A stretch of 64,000 nt of DNA, taken from positions 62,001-126,000 of the forward strand of contig NZ_DF970134.1 in NCBI RefSeq assembly GCF_000953855.2, in the 5' to 3' direction. Numbering within the stretch: the stretch's first letter is position 1; each line of letters starts with the position of its first letter. The notes beneath the pieces were generated by a model. That model was not told the DNA's origin and ran no database searches. It saw only the letters and a program-made list of their open reading frames with translations. A program made the translations under genes and the position numbers. Positions 47,589 through 60,145 of this stretch are shown piece after piece. Origin of the DNA: Mizugakiibacter sediminis. Its GTDB lineage: Bacteria; Pseudomonadota; Gammaproteobacteria; Xanthomonadales; Rhodanobacteraceae.

Positions 47589-49890
47589 GCGGCGCCATCA
47601 GGATGGATAGACAGAAATGGAAGCCGACGCCGAGCGCGACGGTGACGCCGATCGCGCGCAGCACCGGCAGCGACGACCAGCCCAGCATGCCGAACACCAG
47701 CACCGCCGAGGCCACGCACACCAGCGTGGCGTGCAGCGTGCGGCGCTGCTCGGCGGCGTCGCCGACGTCGCGCTCGAAGAACAGCGCGTAGTGCAGGCCG
47801 AGGCCGGCGGCGAGGATCAGCGCGACCAGGTGGAACAGCGACAGCGGCACCGCGCAGGCGCGCAGCACCGCCAGCACCAGGAAGGTGGCCAGCGTCATCG
47901 GCGCCAGCACGTGCCAGGCGCGGCGCGCGCCGCGCAGCGCCAGCGTCACCGTCAGCACCAGCAGCGCGGCGGCGACGGCGAGCGCGCGCAGGATGCGCAC
48001 GCGATAGGCGGCGACCAGCGATTCCGAGGCGGCCTTGAGGTCGAGCAGGCGCGCGGCGCCGCCGGTCGTCGCGGCCCAGGCGCGCAGCGCTTCGGCGTCG
48101 TGCACGCCGGTCAGCGTGGCGAGGCCGAGCCAGCCGCCGCCGCGCGGCACCAGCATGGCGTCGAGGCGCGCGCCCAGCGGCGTGCGCGCGAACCGCGCCG
48201 GCGTCAGCGGCGGCAGCGTGCGCGCGGCCTCGACGTCGGCGACGAACGGCGCGAACAGCCCCGGCTTGTACGGCAGCTCCGCCTGCGCCTCGGCCAGCGC
48301 GGTCTCGAGCGCCGCGCGGTCGGGCAGCCGTGCCTGGCGCGCGCGCTGCGTGGCGACGCTGGGCAGGTAGCGCGAGGGCAGCTCGACGGCGTCCAGCGCG
48401 TGCCGCGCGACCAGCGCGTCGAGCTGCGGCGCCAGGCGCTCGGAGGCGGCCAGCACGCCGTCGGCGTCGGCCGCCTCGATCACCAGCAGGTAGCGCACGT
48501 CGGGCGCGCCCAGCGCGGCGCGCAGCGCGGCGTCGCGCGCGAGCAGCGGCTGCGGCAGCGGCGTCAGCGCGGCGAGATCGTTCTGCCAGAACGGGCCCGG
48601 CGCCAGCGCGATCGCCGCGGCGACGGCCGCGGCCAGCAGCGCCGGCAGCCAGCGCGGCCGCGGCAGCGCGCGCAGCCGGCGCCACAGCGCATCCAGGCCT
48701 GGGGTGTCGGCGGCGTCGCGGAAGCGCGCGGGCAGCACGCGCGGCAGCAGGTAGCGGGTGGCGAAGCCGGCCACCAGCAGGCCGACGATGGTGAACACCG
48801 CGAGCTGCTCGAGGCCGTTCACGCCGGAGGCGTAGAAGGCCAGATAGGCGATGCAGGCGGAAGCGATCGCGGTGAGCAGCAGCGGCCACAGGTCGCGCAC
48901 GCTGGCCAGCGCCGTGGCGCCGGCGCGGCGGTGGCTGAGCACGCGGATCGGATATTCCTGGGCGACGCCGAGCAGGGTGAAGCCGAACGCCAGGGTGATG
49001 CCGTGCACCGCGCCGAAGCCCAGCACCAGCGCGGCCAGGCCGGCCAGCGCGCCGCTCGCCAGCGGCAGCGCGATCAGCGCCGGCACGGCGAGGCTGCGGT
49101 AGGCGGCGAACAGCATCAGCGCGAAGCCGAGCGTGGAAACGAGGCCGATGCGGTCGGCCTCGGCGCGCGTGCGCGTGCTGGCCTCGACGGTGAAGTAGCC
49201 GGGGCCGCTCAGCGCGAGCCGCGCGCCGCCGGCGCCGGGCAGCGCGGCGAAGGCGCGGCGCAGCGCCGTCTGCGCCTCGCCCTGCGCGGCCGGGTCGAAG
49301 CCGGGCGCGCGCGTCTGCGCGACCAGCAGCGCCTCGCCCTGCGGCGAGAACCACACGCCGTCGCGCAGTTGCGGCGACTTCGCCGGCGCCCAGCGTTCGG
49401 CCAGCTTCAGCGTCTCCAGGGTGGGGTCGCGCGGCAGCAGCGGCTTCAGCAGCGCGGCGGCGGGCGAGCCGAGGTCGTCGAGGCGCTGCTCGAGCTGGTC
49501 GCGCAGGTAGGCGGCGTCGAGCGGCTGCGCGTCCAGCGTCGGCGACAGCAGGTAGCGGTAGGGCAGCAGCTGGCCGTCGAGCAGGCCGGCGTCGAAGGCG
49601 CCGTTGCCGACCTGCTCGAAGTGCGGATCGCGGCGCAGCGCGGCGGCGAGACCGCGACTCAGCGCGGCCAGGCGTTCCGGCGGGGCGCCGGACAGCGCGA
49701 TCAACAGCAGCCGCGAACCGGGGCCTTCGCCGATCGCGTCCATCAGCAGCTTCTGGTCGGGCGTGGCCGGCGGCGGCATGAAGCTGCGCAGGTCGCTGCC
49801 GACGCGAAGATGCGTCGCCACGCCGGCGCCGAGCGCGACCAGCGCCGTCAGCCACAGCGCCAACAGGACGATGCGCGCGCGCAGGCTCAC
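47572..49890 (-). CDS. MMPL/RND family transporter of the pigment cluster
   Basis: A 772-residue inner-membrane exporter. Two large periplasmic loops (about residues 35-235 and 430-610) each follow a single helix, and two blocks of five helices contain the hydrophobic clusters LVSTLGFALMLFAAYRSL, ALIALPLASGALAGLAALVLGF and YALFFERDVGD. That is the standard MMPL duplication. In aryl-polyene clusters an MMPL protein is thought to move the pigment lipid towards the outer membrane, helped by the adjacent LolA-like carrier. It overlaps both neighbours, so all are translationally linked. Confidence 0.9.
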   Translation of the reverse strand: MSLRARIVLLALWLTALVALGAGVATHLRVGSDLRSFMPPPATPDQKLLMDAIGEGPGSRLLLIALSGAPPERLAALSRGLAAALRRDPHFEQVGNGAFDAGLLDGQLLPYRYLLSPTLDAQPLDAAYLRDQLEQRLDDLGSPAAALLKPLLPRDPTLETLKLAERWAPAKSPQLRDGVWFSPQGEALLVAQTRAPGFDPAAQGEAQTALRRAFAALPGAGGARLALSGPGYFTVEASTRTRAEADRIGLVSTLGFALMLFAAYRSLAVPALIALPLASGALAGLAALVLGFGAVHGITLAFGFTLLGVAQEYPIRVLSHRRAGATALASVRDLWPLLLTAIASACIAYLAFYASGVNGLEQLAVFTIVGLLVAGFATRYLLPRVLPARFRDAADTPGLDALWRRLRALPRPRWLPALLAAAVAAAIALAPGPFWQNDLAALTPLPQPLLARDAALRAALGAPDVRYLLVIEAADADGVLAASERLAPQLDALVARHALDAVELPSRYLPSVATQRARQARLPDRAALETALAEAQAELPYKPGLFAPFVADVEAARTLPPLTPARFARTPLGARLDAMLVPRGGGWLGLATLTGVHDAEALRAWAATTGGAARLLDLKAASESLVAAYRVRILRALAVAAALLVLTVTLALRGARRAWHVLAPMTLATFLVLAVLRACAVPLSLFHLVALILAAGLGLHYALFFERDVGDAAEQRRTLHATLVCVASAVLVFGMLGWSSLPVLRAIGVTVALGVGFHFCLSILMAPHARQD

Positions 49891-50534
49891 CGCGCGGCGG
49901 CCCCGCTGCAGCGCGCGGCGAGTTCGGCGCGGGTGACGTGCGCCGGGGGCAGCGGCTCCGCCGCGGCGCCGAGCAGGGTCACGGTGGCGTCGCCGTCGGC
50001 CTCGTCGAGGCTGAGGCAGCGCGGCTCGCGCGCGCTGCCGTCGACGGTGATCGCGCCGACGCGCCGGCGCAGCGCGGCGTCGCGCGGCACCAGGTGCAGG
50101 GTCCAGTGCGCGCCGTCGCCGTCGGCGCGCAGCTCGAACGCGCCGGCGAGCGCGGCGGCGTCGCCGGACAGCAGCGCCTGGAAGCTCAGCAGCAGCCCCT
50201 TCAGCTCGGGCGCGCGCGCCAGCGGCATTTCCCGCGGCGGTCGTCCGTCGCGCTGCACGCGCAGCGTGTCGTCGGCGATGTCGGACTGCTCGCGGTAGGG
50301 CGAGGCGACGCTGCGCCGCAGGCGGTCGCCGCCCAGCCAGGCGAGCTCGCCGGTCAGCACCAGCGGGCGCTCGAGCATGCCGAGGAAGCGCACCTCGGTG
50401 AACGCGGTGCGCGCCGGCGCCGGCCGCGCCAGCGAGGCGACCAGCGCCTCAGGCGAGGTCGCCGCGCAGATCGGCGGCGCCAGCGCGGCCAGCGTCAGCG
50501 CCGTGGCCAGGCGCAGGGTGGTCCCAGAAATCAT
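49887..50534 (-). CDS. LolA-like periplasmic carrier of the pigment cluster
   Basis: A 215-residue periplasmic protein with a signal peptide (LRLATALTLAALAPPICAAT). It resembles the outer-membrane lipoprotein carrier LolA: FTEVRFLGMLERPLVLTGELAWLGGDRL is the beta-sheet core and LSLDEADGDATVTLLGAAAEPL lies near the end. Its place between the MMPL exporter and an acyltransferase suggests it carries a hydrophobic pigment intermediate across the periplasm, in analogy to LolA. The start overlaps the acyltransferase gene by 86 bp, an unusually long overlap. Confidence 0.78.
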   Translation of the reverse strand: MISGTTLRLATALTLAALAPPICAATSPEALVASLARPAPARTAFTEVRFLGMLERPLVLTGELAWLGGDRLRRSVASPYREQSDIADDTLRVQRDGRPPREMPLARAPELKGLLLSFQALLSGDAAALAGAFELRADGDGAHWTLHLVPRDAALRRRVGAITVDGSAREPRCLSLDEADGDATVTLLGAAAEPLPPAHVTRAELAARCSGAAAR

Positions 50535-51414
50535 AGAAGTTGAACCAGTTGTAGGGATGCTCGCGCACCATAGCCTCCAGGCGCGCGGCATAACGGCGGA
50601 TGAGCGCATCGAGCGCGGCCTGGCGGCCCTCGCGCGGGATCGTCGCGTCCTCGACGAACGGTTCGAAGATCAGCCGGTAGCGGTTGCCGCCGAGGTACAG
50701 GCCGAAGCACAGCACCACCGGCAGGCGCAGCGTCGAGGCGATCAGCCACGGCGCGGCGGGGAACGGCGCCGGCGCGCCGAGGAACGGCACGTGGCGCATC
50801 GTCTCGCGGGCGCGGCCGCGGTCGCCGAGCAGGGCGATCATCGCGCCGCGTCGCGCCGCCTCGTGCATCGCCAGCACCACCTCGGTGCCGCCGCGCGAGG
50901 CGTCGATCACGTTGTGGCCGATCTCCGGCGCCAGCGCTTCCAGCAGCTCGGTCAATACCGGCGTCTGCGCCTTGTCCAACACCACCCGCAGCGGGATCTG
51001 CGGCCGCTTCAGCGCCAGCACGCGCAGCACCTCGAAGCTGCCGACGTGGGCGCCGAGCAGCAGCACGCCGCGGCCGCCGTCGAGCCGCGCTTCCAACGCC
51101 GAAAGACCGACGATCTCGATGTCGAAGCCGCGCATGCCGCGCGCCAGCAGGAACACGCGGTCGAGGGTGATCGAGGCGAAGGCGTGGATGTGGCGCATCA
51201 CCTCGAGCGCGCCGACCGGGCGGCCCAGCACGCGGCCGAGATAGGCGCGCGAGGCGCGGCGCTCGTGGCCGCGGCGGCAGAAGAAGTACAGCGTGATCGG
51301 GTAGAGGATCAGGCGCGCGAAGCCGCGTCCGCAGGTCAGCCCGATCGTGCGGATCAGCCACAGGGCGAAGCGTCCGCCGCCTTCCCTGCGGCCCTGCCAT
51401 TGCGCCACCGTCAT
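50449..51414 (-). CDS. LpxL/HtrB-like acyltransferase of the pigment cluster
   Basis: A 321-residue inner-membrane lysophospholipid-type acyltransferase. The HX4E catalytic motif is in LLGAHVGSFEVLRV, followed by IDASRGGTEVVLAM and MIALLGDRGRAR, with APWLIASTLRLPVVLCF further on. The N-terminus contains one membrane helix (FARLILYPITLYFF). Such enzymes in aryl-polyene clusters transfer the polyene chain to a lipid or sugar headgroup. The C-terminal 29 codons overlap the LolA-like gene. It starts at 51414 with a 4-bp overlap to the FabZ-like gene. Confidence 0.88.
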   Translation of the reverse strand: MTVAQWQGRREGGGRFALWLIRTIGLTCGRGFARLILYPITLYFFCRRGHERRASRAYLGRVLGRPVGALEVMRHIHAFASITLDRVFLLARGMRGFDIEIVGLSALEARLDGGRGVLLLGAHVGSFEVLRVLALKRPQIPLRVVLDKAQTPVLTELLEALAPEIGHNVIDASRGGTEVVLAMHEAARRGAMIALLGDRGRARETMRHVPFLGAPAPFPAAPWLIASTLRLPVVLCFGLYLGGNRYRLIFEPFVEDATIPREGRQAALDALIRRYAARLEAMVREHPYNWFNFYDFWDHPAPGHGADAGRAGAADLRGDLA

Positions 51415-51707
51415 CGCGCCCCCTCGATCTGCCCTCGCGCCAGCAGCGTGCCGCCGCGCAGCACGGCGAAGCGCACGCGCGCGCCGGCCTCGTGCAGTTC
51501 CACCGTGGCCTCCTCGCCCGGCCGCAGCGGCGCGGCGAACTTGGCCTCGACCAGTCTGGCCAGCCGCTGGCCGCGCCAGCGCGCCAGCGCCAGCGCCACC
51601 TGCTCCAGCAGCAACACGCCGGGCACCAGCGGCCGGCCGGGGAAATGGCCGGGCAGCGCCGGGTGGTCGGCGTCGATGCAAAAGCTTTCGCGATAGGCGG
51701 TGCTCAT
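51411..51707 (-). CDS. FabZ-like 3-hydroxyacyl-ACP dehydratase of the pigment cluster
   Basis: A small hotdog-fold dehydratase of 98 residues. The characteristic LPGHFPGRPLVPGVLLLEQV segment holds the active-site His and the PGV loop of FabA/FabZ. It is shorter than FabZ (about 140), so it probably works with the other hotdog gene in the operon. Start MSTAYRESFCIDADHPALPG at 51707, overlapping the membrane protein gene by 4 bp. Confidence 0.82.
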   Translation of the reverse strand: MSTAYRESFCIDADHPALPGHFPGRPLVPGVLLLEQVALALARWRGQRLARLVEAKFAAPLRPGEEATVELHEAGARVRFAVLRGGTLLARGQIEGAR

Positions 51708-52390
51708 CGGCGGCGGCGCAATTCCGGCCAGTGTCGCGCCAGTTCCCGCAGGAACGCGACGAATCCCCGGCGCGGCACGTGGGCGAGCGCACGGCGGCGC
51801 ACGGCGTATTCCAGCACGAACGCCAGCGCCAGCACGACATAGGCGAGGCCGTTCACCCACAGGCTCCAGTACGCGCGCGGCAGCGCCCAGCGCGGCGCCA
51901 TGCCGAAGCCGGCCAGCAGGCCGTCCGGCACCGCCAGCATGGCGAGGCCGAGCGCCAGCGCGGCCAACGCGCCGAGCAGCCAGGCCCAGCAGCGCGTCAC
52001 CGCGCGGGTATAGCGCCGCACGACCGGATCGGCGGCCACGGCGGCGCCCTCGCTGATGCGCACGAACCGCGTCACCAGCGGCTCGGCGCCGGCGCGCAGG
52101 CTGTCGGCGAAGACGATGGCGCCGGCGGCGGGCAGCAACGCGGGCAGCAGGTAGGCCGGCAGCGTGGCGAGGTGCGCCTGCGCCAGCGCCCACAGCGCCA
52201 GCGCCGCCGCGGCCCACGCCAGCCAGGCCCAGGGCCGGGCGCGCAGCAGCGCCGGCAGCAGCGGCAGGCCGATCAGCGCCAGCGTCCACAACGCCGCGCT
52301 GCGCGGCTCGCGCCGGGTGACGGCGACGTGGGCGACCAGCGGCCACGCCAGCACGAGCGCGACGGCGGAAGCGCCGCGCAGGTTCATCAC
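51704..52390 (-). CDS. COG4648-family membrane protein of the pigment cluster
   Basis: A 228-residue integral membrane protein with about six helices, including [50 protein letters not shown] and YVVLALAFVLEYAV, plus a cytoplasmic loop containing DSLRAGAEPLVTRFVRISEG. This family is found almost only in aryl-polyene and xanthomonadin clusters, where its role is not established. It has 4-bp overlaps with both the ACP upstream and the FabZ-like gene downstream. Confidence 0.8.
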   Translation of the reverse strand: MMNLRGASAVALVLAWPLVAHVAVTRREPRSAALWTLALIGLPLLPALLRARPWAWLAWAAAALALWALAQAHLATLPAYLLPALLPAAGAIVFADSLRAGAEPLVTRFVRISEGAAVAADPVVRRYTRAVTRCWAWLLGALAALALGLAMLAVPDGLLAGFGMAPRWALPRAYWSLWVNGLAYVVLALAFVLEYAVRRRALAHVPRRGFVAFLRELARHWPELRRRR

Positions 52391-52656
52391 TGCAGACGAT
52401 GCTGCTGGATGTGCTCGGCCAGCGCGCGCAGGCTGCCGAAGATGCGCTGGTTGTCGGGGTTGTCCGAGCGCAACTGGAAGCCGTAGCGCTTGGACACGGC
52501 CAGCGCGATTTCCAGGGCGTCGATCGAGTCGAGCCCCAGCGCGCCGCCGAACAGCGGCGCTTCGGGGCCGATGTCGTCGGGGGCGACGCCGTCGAGATTG
52601 AGGCTGGTGACGATCAGTTCGGCGAGTTCGCGCTCGGCGGCGGTCTGCTCGGTCAT
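52387..52656 (-). CDS. Acyl carrier protein, first gene of the pigment operon's long arm
   Basis: An 89-residue acyl carrier protein. The phosphopantetheine attachment Ser is Ser44 in the GLDSIDALEIAL motif; the rest is a typical four-helix ACP (ELAELIVTSLNLDGVAPDDIG). It carries the growing polyene chain. The operon runs leftward from here through the membrane protein, FabZ-like, acyltransferase, LolA-like, MMPL, hotdog and FabG-like genes. A possible -10 box TATGAT lies on the minus strand at 52710-52705, 50 bp upstream, but no clear -35 was found. The divergent XanB2-like gene starts 126 bp away. Confidence 0.92.
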   Translation of the reverse strand: MTEQTAAERELAELIVTSLNLDGVAPDDIGPEAPLFGGALGLDSIDALEIALAVSKRYGFQLRSDNPDNQRIFGSLRALAEHIQQHRLQ

Positions 52657-52782
52657 GCGGTGGTGCTCCGTTGCCGCCCCCCTGGCGACAAGACCCCGAA
52701 GTGTATCATAGGCGGCTTTGCCGACCCGGATCCGCATGGCTGCCAGCGTCCCTTTCCCCCGTGACCGCCTGCCGGAGGCGCG

Positions 52783-53793
52783 ATGACCGCGCCGGCGCTC
52801 GCGCCGTTCGCGGTGCGCTACCGCAGCGACGACGCGCCGCGGCTGCTCGACGATCCCGGCACGCTGGCCCTGATCGGCTTCGGCGCCGGGGCCGCGACGT
52901 CGGCCGATCCGCGCGCGCTGCGCGTGCCGCTGGCGCCGCTGCAGGACGCCGTGCCGCACGAGCAGTGGGTCGTCGACGCGGCGGTCAGCTACGGCCGCGA
53001 CGGCGCGGTGCGCTGGGCCGCCGGCGGCGGCTGGCTGTACGCGGCGATCGAGCTGGACGAGGCCGCGCACGGCGGCGCCGAGGCGGCCGCGGAATACGCC
53101 TACCGCCGGCTCGGCGCATTCACCGCGGCGCGCCCGGAGCGCCACGTGCAGCGCATCTGGAACTACCTCGGCGCGATCAACGCCGGCGAGGGCGACGACG
53201 AACACTACCGGCGCTTCTGCAGCGGCCGCGCGCGCGGCATGGCGCCGTACTTCGCGGCCTATCCCGCCGCCACCGCGATCGGTCACGGCGGCGCGCCCGG
53301 ATTGCTGCAGGTGTACTGGCTGGCGGCGACCGCGCCCGGCGTCGCCGTGGAGAATCCGCGCCAGGTCAGCGCCTGGCGCTATCCGCGCCAGTACGGCCCG
53401 ACCGCGCCCACCTTCGCGCGCGCCGAGCGCCTGCCGGGCGAGACCGGCCTGGCGATTTCCGGCACCGCGGCGGTGGTCGGCCACGCCACGCGGCATGCCG
53501 GCGACGTGCTGGCCCAGCTCGACGAAACCCTGGCCAACCTCGACGCCTTGCAGGCGGCGGCGGGCCTCGCGTCGGGTTTCGATGCGGCATCGCCGCTCAA
53601 AGTGTACGTGCGCGAGCCGCGCGACGCGCGCGCGATCGCCGCACGGCTGCGGGCGCGTCTCGCGCCCGAGGTGCCGCGCCTGCTGCTGCAGGGCGACATC
53701 TGCCGCCGCGACCTGCTGGTCGAGATCGACGGTTGGCGCTTCGAGAGCGGGGAGCGGGGAGCAGCGGTGAAGGGAGTAGGGAGCAGGGAGTAG
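52783..53793 (+). CDS. xanB2: XanB2-like bifunctional chorismatase (3-/4-hydroxybenzoate synthase)
   Basis: A 336-residue enzyme of the FkbO/Hyg5/XanB2 chorismatase family, once called pteridine-dependent deoxygenase. XanB2 converts chorismate to 3-hydroxybenzoate, the xanthomonadin starter, and 4-hydroxybenzoate, the coenzyme Q head group. Family stretches are RHVQRIWNYLGAINAGEGDD, RYRRFCSGRA-like YRRFCSGRARGM, QVSAWRYPRQYGP, FARAERLPG and SGTAAVVGHATRHAGDV. Its position at the end of the pigment cluster, divergent from the ACP gene, supports the assignment. The last ~15 residues (ERGAAVKGVGSRE) are encoded by a GGGAG-type repeat, which also supplies the stop. Confidence 0.87.
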   Translation: MTAPALAPFAVRYRSDDAPRLLDDPGTLALIGFGAGAATSADPRALRVPLAPLQDAVPHEQWVVDAAVSYGRDGAVRWAAGGGWLYAAIELDEAAHGGAEAAAEYAYRRLGAFTAARPERHVQRIWNYLGAINAGEGDDEHYRRFCSGRARGMAPYFAAYPAATAIGHGGAPGLLQVYWLAATAPGVAVENPRQVSAWRYPRQYGPTAPTFARAERLPGETGLAISGTAAVVGHATRHAGDVLAQLDETLANLDALQAAAGLASGFDAASPLKVYVREPRDARAIAARLRARLAPEVPRLLLQGDICRRDLLVEIDGWRFESGERGAAVKGVGSRE

Positions 53794-53898
53794 GGAGCTG
53801 CCGGGGAGCGGGGAGAACGCAGCCGCCGCGTGCACGCAAACCGGAAACGCGAGCCAAGGGTTTTCACCCCTGCTCCCTGCTTCCCCTACTCCCCGCCC
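53744..53898. repeat. GGGAGCAGGGAGTAGGGAG repeat spanning the ends of two convergent genes
   Basis: Plus-strand GGGAGC/GTAGGGAG tandem words from 53750 to about 53815 face an inverted copy (CTGCTCCCTGCTTCCCCTAC) at about 53870-53898. The in-frame word GGGAGTAG supplies the stop codons of xanB2 (53793) and, on the other strand, of glmU (53886-53888). A related copy is at 58441-58506. Confidence 0.7.
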
Positions 53899-55262
53899 TT
53901 CTTCGGCCTCCGCCAGCCCGGAATGGTGGTCTGGCGTGCGCGCGCCACGGTCAGTTCGCCGGGAGGCGCGTCCTTGCCGATCACCGAGCCGGCGCCGATG
54001 GTGGCGCCGGCGCCGATCGTCACCGGCGCGACCAGGGCGCTGTTCGAGCCGATGAAGGCGCCGTCGCCGATCACCGTGCGGTGCTTGCGGACGCCGTCGT
54101 AATTGCAGGTGATGGTGCCGGCGCCGACGTTGACCTCGGCGCCGATCTCGGCGTCGCCGAGATAGGAAAGATGATTGGCCTTGCTGCCCGCGCCGATGCG
54201 CGCGTTCTTCGCCTCGACGAAGTTGCCGAGGTGCGCGCCGGCGGCCAGCACGGTGCCCGGGCGCAGGCGCGCGAACGGGCCGATCAGGCAGCCGCCGGCG
54301 GCGTTGGCGCCGTCGATGTCGCAGTGCGCGTGCACCACCGTGCCCGGGCCGAGCGTGGCGTTGCGGATGCGGCAGAACGGGCCGATGCGTACGCCGTCGC
54401 CGAGCGTCACCTCGCCTTCCAGGATCACGTCGACGTCGATCTCGACGTCGCGGCCGGCGTGCACGCGGCCGCGCAGGTCGAAGCGCGCCGGATCGGCGAG
54501 GCGCACGCCGGCCAGCGCCAGTTCGCGCGCGTTGCGCAGGCGCAGGCGCCGCTCCAGATCGGCGAGCTGCCAGGGGTCGTTGGCGCCGAACGCCTCGGCG
54601 GGGTCGGCGGCGTCGATCGCGCGCGCCGGCGTGCGCTCCTCGGCGGCCTGCGCGAACACGTCGGTGAGGTAGTACTCGTGCTGCGCGTTGGCGTTGGACA
54701 GGTTGGCCACCCACACGCGCAGGCGGCGCGCGTCGGCGGCGAGGATGCCGGTGTTGACCAGGCGGATGACGCGCTCGTCGGGCGTGGCGTCCTTCTCCTC
54801 GATCACCGCGCGCACGTGGCCCAGGCCGTCGCGGATCACGCGGCCGTAGCCGCGCGGATCGTCCAGTTCGGCGACCAGCGCCGCCAGCGGCTCGGCGGCG
54901 TCGACCAGGGACTGCAGCGTCTCGCTGCGGATCAGCGGCACGTCGCCGTACAGCACCAGCACGCGCGCCTGTGCCTGCACGCGCTCCAGCGCCAGGCGCA
55001 CGGCGTGGCCGGTGCCGAGCTGCTCGGCCTGGTGCACCCAGCCGAGATCGCGCTCGGCGGCGAAGGCTTCGCGCACCTGCTCGCCGCGGTGGCCGTGGAC
55101 GACGTGGATCGCGGCCGGCGAAAGCGCGCGCGCGGCGTCCAGCACGTGCGCCAGCATCGGCCGACCGGCCAGCGGCAGCAGCACCTTCGGCCGGTCGGAT
55201 TTCATGCGCTTGCCCTCGCCGGCGGCGAGGACGATCACGTGCAGCGGTGCCATGGCTTTCAT
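53886..55262 (-). CDS. glmU: Bifunctional UDP-N-acetylglucosamine pyrophosphorylase / glucosamine-1-phosphate N-acetyltransferase
   Basis: Essential enzyme making UDP-GlcNAc for peptidoglycan and lipopolysaccharide. The 458-residue protein has an N-terminal nucleotidyltransferase domain ([40 protein letters not shown]) and a C-terminal left-handed beta-helix acetyltransferase domain (hexapeptides such as VIIGPF-like [32 protein letters not shown] and [12 protein letters not shown]). I chose ATG 55262 ([20 protein letters not shown]), preceded by GGGAGGGAACC. It follows the atp operon after 108 bp. The C-terminal RPKKGGE and stop lie in a dispersed repeat. Confidence 0.97.
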   Translation of the reverse strand: MKAMAPLHVIVLAAGEGKRMKSDRPKVLLPLAGRPMLAHVLDAARALSPAAIHVVHGHRGEQVREAFAAERDLGWVHQAEQLGTGHAVRLALERVQAQARVLVLYGDVPLIRSETLQSLVDAAEPLAALVAELDDPRGYGRVIRDGLGHVRAVIEEKDATPDERVIRLVNTGILAADARRLRVWVANLSNANAQHEYYLTDVFAQAAEERTPARAIDAADPAEAFGANDPWQLADLERRLRLRNARELALAGVRLADPARFDLRGRVHAGRDVEIDVDVILEGEVTLGDGVRIGPFCRIRNATLGPGTVVHAHCDIDGANAAGGCLIGPFARLRPGTVLAAGAHLGNFVEAKNARIGAGSKANHLSYLGDAEIGAEVNVGAGTITCNYDGVRKHRTVIGDGAFIGSNSALVAPVTIGAGATIGAGSVIGKDAPPGELTVARARQTTIPGWRRPKKGGE

Positions 55263-55321
55263 CAGGTTCCCTCCCCCTGCTCCGCCAACGTTAGCGGAAA
55301 ACATGGCGCGCAGAAACGCGA

Positions 55322-55342
55322 ACGCCGGCAGGACGCCGGCGT
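55322..55342 (-). terminator. Possible terminator after atpC
   Basis: A perfect 8-bp stem ACGCCGGC/GCCGGCGT with a 5-nt loop, 28 bp past the atpC stop on the minus strand. The following TTCGCGTTTCT is only weakly T-rich, so termination may be leaky into glmU. Confidence 0.4.
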
Positions 55343-55370
55343 CGCGATGGCCATCGGCGGGCGGCGGGGC

Positions 55371-55796
55371 TCAGTGCTTCAGCGAGCGGCGCAGGCGCTC
55401 CAGTGCCTGCAGCTGGGCCACGGCCTCGGCCAGCTTGGCCTGCGCCTCGGCGATCTCCATAGCGTCGCTGCGGTCGGCCAGGGCGCGCTCGGCGTCTTCC
55501 TTGGCGCGCTTCGCCGCGGCCTCGTCGAGGTCGGCGGCGCGGATCGCGGTATCGGCCAGCACGGTGACCACCTGCGGCTGCACCTCGAGGATGCCGCCGG
55601 AGACGTAGAAGAACTGCTCCTCGCCGTTCTCCAGGATGACGCGCACCTGGCCCGGCTTGAGGCGGGTGATCAGCGGCGCGTGGCGCGGCGCGATGCCGAG
55701 CTCGCCCATCTCGCCGGTGGCGACCACCATCTGCGCGTCGCCGTGGAAGATCTCGGCTTCGGCGCTGACGATGTCGCAACGAATGGTGGATGCCAT
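55371..55796 (-). CDS. atpC: F1Fo ATP synthase subunit epsilon
   Basis: Subunit of the F1 stalk, 141 residues. The start [19 protein letters not shown] at 55796 matches the family. The N-terminal beta-sandwich ([42 protein letters not shown]) and the C-terminal two-helix regulatory domain ([19 protein letters not shown]) are both present, so the inhibitory C-terminal domain is intact. It is the last gene of the atp operon; the gap to atpD is 161 bp and contains a repeat. Confidence 0.97.
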   Translation of the reverse strand: MASTIRCDIVSAEAEIFHGDAQMVVATGEMGELGIAPRHAPLITRLKPGQVRVILENGEEQFFYVSGGILEVQPQVVTVLADTAIRAADLDEAAAKRAKEDAERALADRSDAMEIAEAQAKLAEAVAQLQALERLRRSLKH

Positions 55797-55827
55797 GGTC
55801 GTATCTCGATGCTGCGGCGTGCGCGGG

Positions 55828-55909
55828 GTCAAAAGTCAAAGGTCAAAGGTCGATCCTGCACGGCCGGCGCCGATGTCTCCGGTCTTTCCATCGACCCTCG
55901 ACCTTTGAC
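55828..55909. repeat. GTCAAAAGTCAAAGG inverted repeat in the atpD-atpC spacer
   Basis: GTCAAAAGTCAAAGGTCAAA (55829 onwards) faces an inverted GACCCTCGACCTTTGACG near 55893-55909. It could fold into a stem in the mRNA. The same family is in the atpG-atpD spacer at 57427. Confidence 0.65.
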
Positions 55910-55957
55910 GCCGGTCGACGGACGAACGCGTGCGGGTCGCGTCCGTCCGCGGTTCGC

Positions 55958-58418
<2,461 letters not shown>

Positions 58419-58440
58419 TCGATTCGCTCGCTATGCTCGC

Positions 58441-58506
58441 CCAGGAAGCAGGGTCGGGGAGCAGGAGGAGCGGACGACCCTGCTCCCTCAACCCTGCTCC
58501 CGGCTC
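58441..58506. repeat. GGGAGCAGGG-type repeat in the atpA-atpG spacer
   Basis: GGAAGCAGGGTCGGGGAGCA at 58443-58462 faces the inverse CCCTGCTCCCTCAACCCTGC near 58477-58498, giving a hairpin in the polycistronic mRNA. Same family as the repeat at 53744-53898. Confidence 0.65.
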
Positions 58507-58507
58507 C

Positions 58508-60055
<1,548 letters not shown>

Positions 60056-60145
60056 GGGTGGTTTCCCTATACGCGTGCCGCCGGACGGCCCATCGTCAAA
60101 TTGAAATTCGGTCGTCGCGGCGGCCGCGGCCGCCGCGTTGTTGCA

